This document shows, one piece after another, positions 8,211 through 15,318 of a stretch of 35,534 bases of DNA. The translations under genes were made by a program, and so were the position numbers. Under the pieces are notes generated by a model. The model saw only the letters and a list, made by a program, of their open reading frames with translations, had not been told where the DNA came from and searched no databases. This DNA is from DASSTJ01 sp035707965 (GTDB taxonomy: Bacteria > Actinomycetota > Actinomycetes > Actinomycetales > Angustibacteraceae). The stretch is taken from the NCBI GenBank assembly GCA_035707965.1, contig DASSTJ010000053.1, forward strand, positions 1 to 35,534. The letters run 5' to 3'. How positions within the stretch are numbered: the stretch's first letter is position 1; every line of letters starts with the position of its first letter.

Positions 8211-10643
8211 ATGCCGACACGGGGCGGGAACGGGGGCGCGCGCCCCGTCCTGCCTGCGGGCTCGCCGTCGGCTGCCGCGTCCACCGGCCCCTCGCGTCGC
8301 GTCCCCTGGACCACGCGCACCTACCTCGTCTGGATCATCGTGGTCACCCTGGTGGCCCTTCTCGGCGCGTCCGCGTACGCGTTCACGTGGAGCACCCGGC
8401 ACGCGCGCTCCGCTGCCGTCGACTCCATGGACTTCCGGTCGGCCCGGGCGGCGGTGCACATCAGCACCGGCGTGACGGTCGCCCGCGACACCGTGCAGAA
8501 CGTCGCCCAGCAGCCGGGGATCGACGCGGTCCTCGACAACGCCGACGGCTGTCGGCTGACGACCACCGGCTCGGCGGCGTTCTCGCAGGTCCGCCTGGAC
8601 ATCGTGTCGCGAGGAGGTGACGTCGTCTGCTCCTCGGACGCCGCTGCGACCAAGGTCGACGCCGTCCACCGCGGCAGCGACTGGCTGCCGCAGGCGCTGA
8701 CCGACGGCCCGCACGTGCGGTGGGACGGCCGCGACGCGGTCAGCGGCGATGAGGCGGTGGTCGTGTCGAGCCCGATCCACCGCGACGGCCAGGTGGTGGG
8801 CGCCGTCGTCGGCTTCTTGCGGCTGCCGTCGGTCGCGACCGACGTCGCGAAGGACCTCGAAGGCGTTCGTGGCGCGGTGTTCACGGTCGTGGACGTCGAC
8901 GGCGCCCGGGTGCTGTCGTCGTCCGCCGTCCCGAAGGGGCACGAGGTCACCGGCCGCTACCCGGTCGCGTCGCGGGCCGACGAGCGCACGGGGCTGGACG
9001 GAGTCCGGCGGATCTTCGGCTCGTCGGACGTCGACGGCACCCCGTTCCGGGTGTACGCGGGCACGGCGAGCTCTGAGGTGCTGTCGCAGGCTCGGGGCTC
9101 CCTGGAGCGTCAGCTGCTCGTCGGGCTGCTGGCGTCGTTGGCTCTCATCGCCGGGGCGGTGCTGCTCGACCGTCAGGTGGCACGACCGCTGCGCAGCCTG
9201 ACGCGTGCGGTGACCCGGGCCGGTCAGGGCGCGGACTCGGTCCGCGTCGAGGAGCGGGGGACCGCCGAGGTGGTCGCGCTGTCGCGCGAGTTCAACGCGA
9301 TGATGGACGCCCGTGCCGGGCACGAAGCGCAGCTGCTGCACCAGGCCAGCCACGACGCTCTCACCGGCCTGCCCAACCGGGCGCTGCTGCGCGAGGTGCT
9401 CGACAGCGTGCTGCACGGCGAGGTGCGGCAGGTCGCGCTGCTCATGCTGGGCATCGACCGCTTCAAGCTCATCAACGACGGCCTCGGTCACGAGGCCGCC
9501 GACGTCATCCTCCGGGAGGTGGCGGAGCGCCTCTCGGTCGGCCTCCGGGCGGGCGACACCCTGGCCCGGTTCGGTGGCGACGAGTTCGCGCTGCTGCTGC
9601 CTGGTACGGGCGTCGACGGCGCACGAGAGGTAGCTCAGCGACTGCACGACTCCCTGGCGGAGCCGTTCGCCGGGCCGGGAGCGGAGGTCGTGATCCGCGC
9701 GTCCGTCGGGGTGGGCGCCGGCTGGACGCGCGGTCTCGAAGCCGACCAGCTGATGCGTCAGGCGGTGGCGGCGATGCGGCACGCCAAGAGCGTCGGCGAG
9801 ATCACGTGCGTCTTCGACGAGACGCTGCAGGTGCGCGCGACCTACCAGCTCGACGTGGAGCGCGACCTGCGTCGGGCGCTCGCCATGGGCGAGCTCGTCG
9901 TCCACTACCAGCCGCTCGTCGCCGTTGACGGCCGACGGCTCGTGGGCGCCGAGGCGCTGCTGCGGTGGGAGCACCCGGAGCGCGGGACGGTGCCACCGCT
10001 CGAGTTCATCCCGGTCGCGGAGCAGAGCGGCCAGATCATCGAGATCGGCTCGTTCGTGCTCGAACGCGCGTGCAGCGACGCGGCGAGCTGGGCGGCCACC
10101 GGGCACCCGTTGCGAGTATCGGTCAACGTCGCGGTGGCGCAGCTGCACGGTCGCGAGTTCGCCCGCGAGGTGGCCGACGTGCTCTCGCGCACCGGGCTGC
10201 CGGCGCACCTGCTCTGCCTCGAGATCACCGAGTCGTCGCTGATGCGCGCCGACCAGCGCCGCACCGCGGGCCTGGCGGCCCTGCGCGACCTGGGGGTGCA
10301 CCTCGCGATCGACGACTTCGGCACGGGCTACTCGTCCTTGGCCTACCTGCACAGCCTGCCGGTCGACGAGCTCAAGATCGACCGGTCCTTCGTCAACCGG
10401 CTGGGTGTCGACAGCAGGGACCGGCACCTGGTGCACGCGATCATCGGCATGGCGTCGTCCCTCGGTCTGACGGTCGTGGCCGAGGGGGTCGAGACGGAGG
10501 AGCAGCTGGCGTACCTGGGGGAGCGCGGGTGCGACATGGCTCAGGGCTACCTGTTCTCGACGCCGCAGCCGCTCGACGTCTTCCAGGCCAAGCTGGTGGC
10601 GACCGGTGCTGGCTCGGGCTCGGGAGCGCGGATCCGCTGGTAG
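8211..10643 (+). CDS. Membrane GGDEF-EAL protein (c-di-GMP synthase and phosphodiesterase)
   Basis: The 810-residue protein starts with a membrane helix (about 37-60), then a 240-residue extracytoplasmic sensor that looks like a Cache-type domain, a second helix (about 301-321), a HAMP linker, a GGDEF domain and an EAL domain. The synthase motif GGDEF (455-459) is intact, and an RxxD product-inhibition site (RAGD) lies exactly five residues before it. The phosphodiesterase motifs GAEALLRWEHP (EAL at 580-582), a VNV asparagine, LEITES, IDDFGTGYSS, LKIDRSFV and AEGVET are all present. Both halves could therefore be active. ATG 8211 is preferred over TTG 8136 and ATG 8205 because AGAGGGG ends six bases before it. 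The gene stands alone. Confidence 0.95.
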   Translation: MPTRGGNGGARPVLPAGSPSAAASTGPSRRVPWTTRTYLVWIIVVTLVALLGASAYAFTWSTRHARSAAVDSMDFRSARAAVHISTGVTVARDTVQNVAQQPGIDAVLDNADGCRLTTTGSAAFSQVRLDIVSRGGDVVCSSDAAATKVDAVHRGSDWLPQALTDGPHVRWDGRDAVSGDEAVVVSSPIHRDGQVVGAVVGFLRLPSVATDVAKDLEGVRGAVFTVVDVDGARVLSSSAVPKGHEVTGRYPVASRADERTGLDGVRRIFGSSDVDGTPFRVYAGTASSEVLSQARGSLERQLLVGLLASLALIAGAVLLDRQVARPLRSLTRAVTRAGQGADSVRVEERGTAEVVALSREFNAMMDARAGHEAQLLHQASHDALTGLPNRALLREVLDSVLHGEVRQVALLMLGIDRFKLINDGLGHEAADVILREVAERLSVGLRAGDTLARFGGDEFALLLPGTGVDGAREVAQRLHDSLAEPFAGPGAEVVIRASVGVGAGWTRGLEADQLMRQAVAAMRHAKSVGEITCVFDETLQVRATYQLDVERDLRRALAMGELVVHYQPLVAVDGRRLVGAEALLRWEHPERGTVPPLEFIPVAEQSGQIIEIGSFVLERACSDAASWAATGHPLRVSVNVAVAQLHGREFAREVADVLSRTGLPAHLLCLEITESSLMRADQRRTAGLAALRDLGVHLAIDDFGTGYSSLAYLHSLPVDELKIDRSFVNRLGVDSRDRHLVHAIIGMASSLGLTVVAEGVETEEQLAYLGERGCDMAQGYLFSTPQPLDVFQAKLVATGAGSGSGARIRW

Positions 10644-10644
10644 G

Positions 10645-10807
10645 CCCCGCGGACGTTCCCCGATGCGCGCTGTCGCCACCGGTGATGACGGCCGTCTTGC
10701 CGGTCAGCTTGCCCGAGCCGCGGTAGGACTCCTCACCGCAGTCCGGCACCGGGGTCCATCTGCGACTGCACGCCCGGGGTGGGCTGCTGCTGGGCAGGCT
10801 GGTTCAT
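10645..10807 (-). pseudogene. Remnant of a short-chain dehydrogenase (SDR) gene
   Basis: Read on the minus strand from ATG 10807, the sequence gives MNQPAQQQPTPGVQSQMDP, a typical start of the YhdG/YghA group of stress-related SDR enzymes. A one-base insertion then shifts the frame, after which PDCGEESYRGSGKLTGKTAV and VITGGDS follow, the normal run-up to the Rossmann TGGxxGIG motif. A second one-base insertion breaks the GIG part, and all similarity ends beside the stop of the GGDEF-EAL gene. About 260 C-terminal residues are missing, so no product is expected. It fills most of the gap between the two flanking genes. Identification is by motif memory, but two independent frames of the same family make it convincing. 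Confidence 0.75.
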
Positions 10808-10971
10808 GGACGCTCCTCGGGTGGCCGGGTCGTGGTCCGCCTCGCCTACCCCACCTCTCGCTCGGTACGCCTCGTGGACTGCCGCCGCAGCGATACCGCC
10901 CCCATCCCCCCGGGTCCTCCGGTCGTGCGGCCGAGCCGCGGCCGTAGTCTGCGCACGGCGGAGGGAGTGCC
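10808..10971. other. Non-coding spacer upstream of the alpha/beta hydrolase
   Basis: This spacer lies between the SDR remnant and the hydrolase gene. A -10-like TAGTCT lies at 10945-10950, and the ribosome site GGCGGAGGG is at 10957-10965. I see no other element or gene. Confidence 0.4.
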
Positions 10972-11847
10972 ATGACGACCATCGACGGACCTGACGGGCG
11001 CACGCTCGACATCGAGGTGACCGGCCCGGACGGCGGCGACGTGCTGCTGTTCCACCACGGCACGCCCGGAGCAGTGACCCAGCTGCGGTCCGTGCAGCGG
11101 GCGGTGCACGCACGCGGTCTGCGCCTGGTGACCTACTCGCGACCGGGGTACGGGTCGTCGCCCAGGCAGCCGGGACGCCGGATCTGCGACGCGGCGACGG
11201 ACGTGGCTGCGGTGCTCGACCACCTCGAGGTCGCGTCGTGCCTCGTCGCCGGCTGGTCGGGCGGCGGCCCGCACGCGCTCGCGACCGGGGCGCTGCTGGC
11301 CGACCGCGTCCGGGCTGTGCTCGCGATCGCCTCGGTCGCGCCTGACGGTCTGCGGGACCTCGATCTGCTCGCCGGCATGGGGGAGCAGAACGTCGAGGAG
11401 TTCGGGCTGGCGCGTACCGGGGAGGACGCCCTGCGTCCTTACCTCGAGGCGGAGGCCGAGCAGCTGGCCAACGCCGACGCGGCGGGGCTCGTCGAGGGCA
11501 TGGCGTCGCTGCTCCCCGAGGCGGACCGCAGGGTGCTCACCGAGGAGGTCGGCGAGGACCTCGCGGCGAGCTTCCGGGAGGCGCTGCGAACCGGAGTGGA
11601 CGGGTGGCTGGACGATGACCTGGCCTTCGTGGCGCCGTGGGGCTTCGAGGTGTCGCAGCTGGCCGTGCCGGTGACGGTGTGGCAGGGCGGCGCGGACCTC
11701 ATGGTGCCGCTCAGCCACGGAGAGTGGTTGTGCCGCAACGTGTCTGGGGCGACGGCTCACCTGGTGCAGGGTGAGGGGCACATCTCGCTCACCGTCGGCG
11801 CCATCGACGAGATGCTCGACGACCTGGTGGCGGTCTCTCGCGCCTGA
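10972..11847 (+). CDS. Alpha/beta-fold hydrolase
   Basis: This is a 291-residue soluble hydrolase. The oxyanion region is LFHHGTPGA (26-34), and the nucleophile elbow GWSGGG places Ser96. Asp242 in GGADLMVP and His270 in EGHIS complete the catalytic triad. A cap region lies between about 125 and 220. There is no signal peptide, so it should be cytoplasmic. The substrate cannot be inferred; the family includes esterases, epoxide hydrolases and haloperoxidase-like enzymes. The start has a good ribosome site (GGCGGAGGG). The next gene, a sigma factor, follows after 66 bases and may or may not share its transcript. Confidence 0.9.
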   Translation: MTTIDGPDGRTLDIEVTGPDGGDVLLFHHGTPGAVTQLRSVQRAVHARGLRLVTYSRPGYGSSPRQPGRRICDAATDVAAVLDHLEVASCLVAGWSGGGPHALATGALLADRVRAVLAIASVAPDGLRDLDLLAGMGEQNVEEFGLARTGEDALRPYLEAEAEQLANADAAGLVEGMASLLPEADRRVLTEEVGEDLAASFREALRTGVDGWLDDDLAFVAPWGFEVSQLAVPVTVWQGGADLMVPLSHGEWLCRNVSGATAHLVQGEGHISLTVGAIDEMLDDLVAVSRA

Positions 11848-11913
11848 CGTCTCGGGGCGTCGGGTACCGTGCCCGTTCGGCCGATGCCCCGCTTCGGGAG
11901 GGATGTCACACTC

Positions 11914-12516
11914 GTGACCGTGGACGGCGACCAGTTCGCCGCGGACCTGTCAGCCGCTCAGGCGGGGGACGACGCGGCCTTCTTGCGGCTCTGGCTTCAG
12001 ACGCACCCTGTCCTGCTGCGCTTCCTCGCCGTCCGCGCGCCTGACGTCGCCGAGGACGTCGCGTCCGAGACCTGGCTCGCGGCGCTGCCGCAGCTGAAGG
12101 ACTTCGAGGGCACCGAGGGTGGCTTCCGCGGCTGGTTGGTCACGATCGCGCGTCACAAGCTGGTGGACGTGCGTCGCCGGTCGGCGCGTCGGCCAGAGGT
12201 CCTCGGCGCCACGCCGATGACGGAGGAGCCGCGGGTGCCTGACGCCGCGGAGCTCGCGGCGGAGCGCCAGGCCACCGAGGACGCGCTCCGGCTCATCGCG
12301 ACGCTGCCGACGGACGTCGCGGAGATGGTGGCGCTGCGCGTGGTCGTGGGCCTGGACGTCGGTGAGGTCGCAGCCGTGGTCGGCAAGAGACCCGGCACGG
12401 TCCGGGTCGCCGTCCACCGCGGGCTGCGCCGCCTCGCCGCCACGCTCGCCGAGCAGCACGCGGACGCCGGTGTAACGCTCGAGCTCGCTTCGACGATTCA
12501 GGGTCGACATGACTGA
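11914..12516 (+). CDS. ECF-type RNA polymerase sigma factor
   Basis: The product of about 200 residues has a sigma-70 region 2 (DDAAFLRLWLQTHPVLLRFL through GFRGWLVTIARHKLVDVRRR) and a region 4 helix-turn-helix (TLPTDVAEMVALRVVVGLDV and EVAAVVGKRPGTVRVAVHRG). These bind the -10 and -35 elements of target promoters. Region 3 is absent, as expected for group 4 sigma factors. GTG 11914 is preferred because GGGAGGGA lies ten bases upstream; ATG 11884 and a start at 11869 are in frame but have no ribosome site. The stop overlaps the next ORF by eight bases, and that ORF encodes a single-pass membrane protein. This is the usual layout of a sigma factor with its anti-sigma partner. Confidence 0.93.
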   Translation: MTVDGDQFAADLSAAQAGDDAAFLRLWLQTHPVLLRFLAVRAPDVAEDVASETWLAALPQLKDFEGTEGGFRGWLVTIARHKLVDVRRRSARRPEVLGATPMTEEPRVPDAAELAAERQATEDALRLIATLPTDVAEMVALRVVVGLDVGEVAAVVGKRPGTVRVAVHRGLRRLAATLAEQHADAGVTLELASTIQGRHD

Positions 12517-13387
12517 TCCCACGTACCGCCCCGACGACCTCGGCCTCGACCCGTGGACTCTGGAGAGCCTGCTGGACGGCGCCGAGCCGACGGTCGACGC
12601 TGCTGCGCCGCTCGCCGCCCTGATCGCCTCCGCGAGGCGACCTGCGGACGCGGTCGAGCTGCGCGGGGCTGCCGACGCGCTCGCCGCCTTCCGTGAGTCG
12701 GTGACGCAGCCGGGAACGGTCGAGGAACCGACCCGAAGGACCACGATGCTCCTCACTCTCACCCGCTCGAAGCTCGTCCTCTGCGCCACGGCCGGCGCGC
12801 TCACCATGGGCGCAGCGAGCGCCGCCGCGTACAGCAACGTGCTCCCGGACCCGATGCAGTCCGTGGCCCACCAGCTGATCAAGGCACCGGCGCCGAGCCA
12901 CGCCGTCGGGCCCGACGCCACCGGCCCCGCCGCCAAGGGCCTGTGCACGGCGTACCTGGCGCACGAGAAGTCGGGAGCGAGCCCGAGTGAGAGCTCGGTG
13001 GCCTTCCGCAACCTGGCGACGGCGGCTGGCGGTCAGGACAACGTCGCGACGTACTGCGCCGCACTGCTCACCCCCACGCCCTCCTCGACGGAGACGACCG
13101 AGTCCGCGACCCAGTCGCCGACCACGTCCGCCACCGAGGACGGGACGTCCGAGGTGACGACGGAGCCGACCGCGCCGGCCGAGCAGGCCAAGGGCCAGTC
13201 CACGACCCACCCAGGTCAGGGGGCCGCCCAGTGGACCGAGCACGGCCGTACGGCGACGTTCCCGGGCAAGGGCGCCTCGCACTGGCCGAAGGCGACCGGC
13301 AAGCCGGGCAAGGGACACACGGCACCGACCACCGCCCCCACGACGGCGCCGACCACGTCGCCGCAGGACGCGGGCTCGAACGGCTGA
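12509..13387 (+). CDS. Single-pass membrane protein, candidate anti-sigma factor
   Basis: I do not recognise a named family over the whole length. The 292-residue protein has a cytoplasmic N-terminal part of about 80 residues, a hydrophobic helix at about 80-108, and an outer part with two cysteines (146 and 183) that could pair. A tail of about 100 residues follows, rich in Thr, Pro, Ser and Gly. The tail contains two related blocks, GQGAAQW and GKGASHW, and ends in repeats of TAPTT. Overlap with the sigma gene and the topology suggest an anti-sigma factor sensing the envelope. The canonical zinc anti-sigma HxxxCxxC motif is missing, so it would be of another type, or a sigma-controlled envelope protein. 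Confidence 0.7.
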   Translation: MTDPTYRPDDLGLDPWTLESLLDGAEPTVDAAAPLAALIASARRPADAVELRGAADALAAFRESVTQPGTVEEPTRRTTMLLTLTRSKLVLCATAGALTMGAASAAAYSNVLPDPMQSVAHQLIKAPAPSHAVGPDATGPAAKGLCTAYLAHEKSGASPSESSVAFRNLATAAGGQDNVATYCAALLTPTPSSTETTESATQSPTTSATEDGTSEVTTEPTAPAEQAKGQSTTHPGQGAAQWTEHGRTATFPGKGASHWPKATGKPGKGHTAPTTAPTTAPTTSPQDAGSNG

Positions 13388-13394
13388 GGGGGAT

Positions 13395-13428
13395 GACGGC
13401 GCCGCTCCGACACGAGAGCGGCGCCGTC
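13395..13428 (+). terminator. Strong hairpin after the sigma/anti-sigma pair
   Basis: The arms GACGGCGCCGCTC (13395-13407) and GAGCGGCGCCGTC (13416-13428) pair perfectly over 13 bp around an 8-base loop, seven bases after the stop. There is no T-run, which is common in high-GC actinobacteria. Confidence 0.8.
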
Positions 13429-13491
13429 GTGCTGTCCGTGGGCTGATGGGCAACGACCCCGGGTTTGTCACGGATGATCGTGGGATAACCA

Positions 13492-13516
13492 TCAAGCCGT
13501 AGCACTGCCGGCCGAT
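13492..13516 (+). promoter_or_regulatory. FliA/WhiG-type (sigma-28 family) promoter candidate
   Basis: TCAA (13492-13495) is followed after exactly 15 bases by GCCGAT (13511-13516). This matches the spacing and the -10 core of motility sigma factor promoters (GCCGATAA), and the TCAA form of the -35 reported for motile actinobacteria as I recall it. It lies 41 bases before the chemoreceptor-like gene, which fits a motility regulon. Confidence 0.55.
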
Positions 13517-13556
13517 CGGGTGGGCGCTGAACGGAACGCTGGACCGGTCGGCGGCC

Positions 13557-14354
13557 GTGGCGCGTGACGTCTGCCAGGCGGTGAGCCAGCTGGACGAGGC
13601 TGCCCACCGGCTCGTCGCGACGAGTGACGGCATCACGCGCAACGCTGAGCACACGTCGGAGCGGACGGCGGCGGCGTCGCGATCCGCGCACGAGGTGAGC
13701 GACGGCATCGACACCGTGGCGTCGGGAACGCACCAGATGGGTGCGTCGATCGGCGAGATCGCCCAGAACGCCCACGCCGTCGCCAGGATCGCGGAGGAGG
13801 CCGTGCAGATCGCGGACACGACGAACCGGGCCGTCGCTGCGCTGGGGGAGTCGTCGTCGCAGATCGGCAACGTCGTCAAGGTCATCACCTCGATCGCCGA
13901 GCAGACCAACCTGCTCGCGCTCAACGCCACCATCGAGGCCGCCAGGGCGGGGGACGCGGGCAAGGGGTTCGCCGTGGTCGCCGGCGAGGTGAAGGAGCTC
14001 GCGCAGGAGACGGCCCGGGCGACCGGCGACATCTTCGGCCAGGTGGAGTCCATCCAGGGCGCCGTGACCCAGGCGGCTCACGAGATCGGCCGGATCAGCG
14101 AGATCATCGGCCGCATCAACGACTTCCAGGCCACGATCGCTGGTGCGGTGGAGGAGCAGACCGCCACCACGTCGTTGATGGCGAACAGCGTTGCGCAGGC
14201 CGCCAACGGTGGTCGTGACATCGCCGCCATGCTGGAAGGCGTCGACGAGGCCTCGCGCCACACGGCCGCGGAACTCGAGAGCATCCGTGAGGCGGCGCGG
14301 GCACTGGCCGACACCTCACGGCAGCTGCAGGAGGCCGTCACCGTCCGAAGTTGA
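13557..14354 (+). CDS. Soluble methyl-accepting chemotaxis signalling protein without sensor domain
   Basis: The 265-residue product consists almost entirely of the chemoreceptor signalling coiled coil. The conserved hairpin tip, which contacts CheA and CheW, runs from EQTNLLALNATIEAARAG to GEVKELAQETA (about 115-152). Heptad Ala/Ser/Thr-rich helices lie on both sides. There is no membrane segment, HAMP or ligand domain. The GTG at 13557 has no clear ribosome site; the frame is open upstream only to a TAG at 13500-13502, so at most about 18 residues could be added. The protein is either a cytoplasmic receptor that docks on others or the remains of a longer one. The FliA-like promoter directly upstream argues that it is a functional short gene. 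Confidence 0.88.
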   Translation: MARDVCQAVSQLDEAAHRLVATSDGITRNAEHTSERTAAASRSAHEVSDGIDTVASGTHQMGASIGEIAQNAHAVARIAEEAVQIADTTNRAVAALGESSSQIGNVVKVITSIAEQTNLLALNATIEAARAGDAGKGFAVVAGEVKELAQETARATGDIFGQVESIQGAVTQAAHEIGRISEIIGRINDFQATIAGAVEEQTATTSLMANSVAQAANGGRDIAAMLEGVDEASRHTAAELESIREAARALADTSRQLQEAVTVRS

Positions 14355-14379
14355 CCGGCTGACCGGCTGACCGGCTGAC
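14352..14379. repeat. Tandem repeat (TGACCGGC)3 plus TGAC
   Basis: Three exact 8-base copies and a half copy begin inside the stop codon of the chemoreceptor gene. Because TGA recurs every 8 bases, the repeats place stop codons in all three frames. They may be a slippage product. Confidence 0.85.
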
Positions 14380-14387
14380 GACGAGAC

Positions 14388-14419
14388 GAGGCCGGCCGGA
14401 GGGGAGCGGCCTTCTTCTG
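14388..14419 (+). terminator. Rho-independent terminator after the chemoreceptor gene
   Basis: GAGGCCG (14388-14394) pairs with CGGCCTT (14407-14413, one G-T pair) and is followed by the T-rich stretch CTTCTG. It sits between convergent genes and ends just before the stop of the minus-strand permease gene. Confidence 0.6.
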
Positions 14420-15160
14420 TCACCTGCGGATGAGCCCCCGCGCGACCAGCTCGAGCACGAGGACGACCGCGATGGTCTCGACGGCGAGCAGCGAGACGAG
14501 CACGAACAGCTGGACGGCGCCGGCGTCGATGGGGCTGGCACCGCCCAGCAGCATGCCCACGAAGGCGCCGGGCAGCGTCACGAGGCCGACGGTGCGGGTC
14601 TGGTCGAGGGCCGGCACCAGGGCCTGTGCCGCTGTCGGGCGGCTCATCTCGAGCGCGGCGTCGCGGTCGCTGAACCCCAACGACAGCGCGGCCTCGACCT
14701 CCCCGCGGCGCGCCGACAGCTCGTCGAGGGCGCGTCGTCCGGCCAGCGAGGTCGCGGTCATCGCGCCGCCGATGAGGATGCCCGTCACCGGGATCAGCGC
14801 GATCCCCCTCAGCGGCACCAGACCACTGAGCAGCAGACCGGCGGCGACGGGCAGGCTGCCACTGAGGATCGGTACGGCAGCCCACCAGCCCGAACGGTTG
14901 CGGGTCATGCGCCGGGCGGACGTGCGGGACGCGACCGCGCACATCACTGCCACGAACAGCAGCGTGAAGCCGATCGAGTGGACGATGGCGGCGATGACGG
15001 CCGACACGAGCGCGAGCTGCACGACGGCACGTGCGACCGCCACCACGATCCGTCGCTCCTGTCCCAGGTGGCCGATCGCCGCCGCGGCGGCCGCAGCGCA
15101 CGTGAGCGCGAGCATGGCGATCCCCAGCCGAGGCCCGACGGTGACGAGCGTCGACGACAC
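14420..15160 (-). CDS. FetB-like (UPF0014) membrane permease
   Basis: This is a 246-residue protein with about seven membrane segments. The family signatures TVGLVTLPGAFVGMLLGGAS and PIDAGAVQLFVLVSLL are clear, and the length is normal. In E. coli, FetB pairs with the ATPase FetA and helps export iron under oxidative stress. No ATPase gene lies on either side here: the gene is flanked by a chemoreceptor and a phosphatase. It must use an ATPase encoded elsewhere or act in some other way. The start is GTG 15160, supported by GGGAGGTGAG immediately upstream on the minus strand. Iron export is family knowledge, not something seen in this locus. Confidence 0.88.
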   Translation of the reverse strand: MSSTLVTVGPRLGIAMLALTCAAAAAAAIGHLGQERRIVVAVARAVVQLALVSAVIAAIVHSIGFTLLFVAVMCAVASRTSARRMTRNRSGWWAAVPILSGSLPVAAGLLLSGLVPLRGIALIPVTGILIGGAMTATSLAGRRALDELSARRGEVEAALSLGFSDRDAALEMSRPTAAQALVPALDQTRTVGLVTLPGAFVGMLLGGASPIDAGAVQLFVLVSLLAVETIAVVLVLELVARGLIRR

Positions 15161-15318
15161 CTGACCTCACCTCCCGCCGCAGCCGGTCACGGACGTCCCG
15201 GCCCAGCGTCCCAGGCGGTCGGGCTCCGGCGCCCGCTGGTGTCGCCCTGGGACAGCCGATCACAGGGCGGGACGGCGGTCGTGGCCTACGGTGTCTCGTA
15301 CCAGCACGAACCAGGAGA

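Noticed and set aside
4945..8220. Very long minus-strand open frame (over 1000 codons) opposite the amidase, pobA and lldD
   Set aside because: It is a GC-rich shadow with Arg/His/Gly-rich low-complexity translation, and the plus strand there holds three genes with intact catalytic motifs.
8088..10679. 863-codon minus-strand frame opposite the GGDEF-EAL gene
   Set aside because: It has no recognisable motif and a skewed composition, and it mirrors a clearly real gene.
13441..13530. c-di-GMP (GEMM) riboswitch before the chemoreceptor gene
   Set aside because: GCCGGCCGATCGGG superficially recalls a riboswitch stem, but the conserved GEMM core and pairing are absent; a FliA-like promoter explains the sequence better.
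12293..14053. 586-codon minus-strand frame across the sigma, anti-sigma and chemoreceptor genes
   Set aside because: It crosses a strong terminator and three unrelated genes, and its translation is Arg/Gly-rich.
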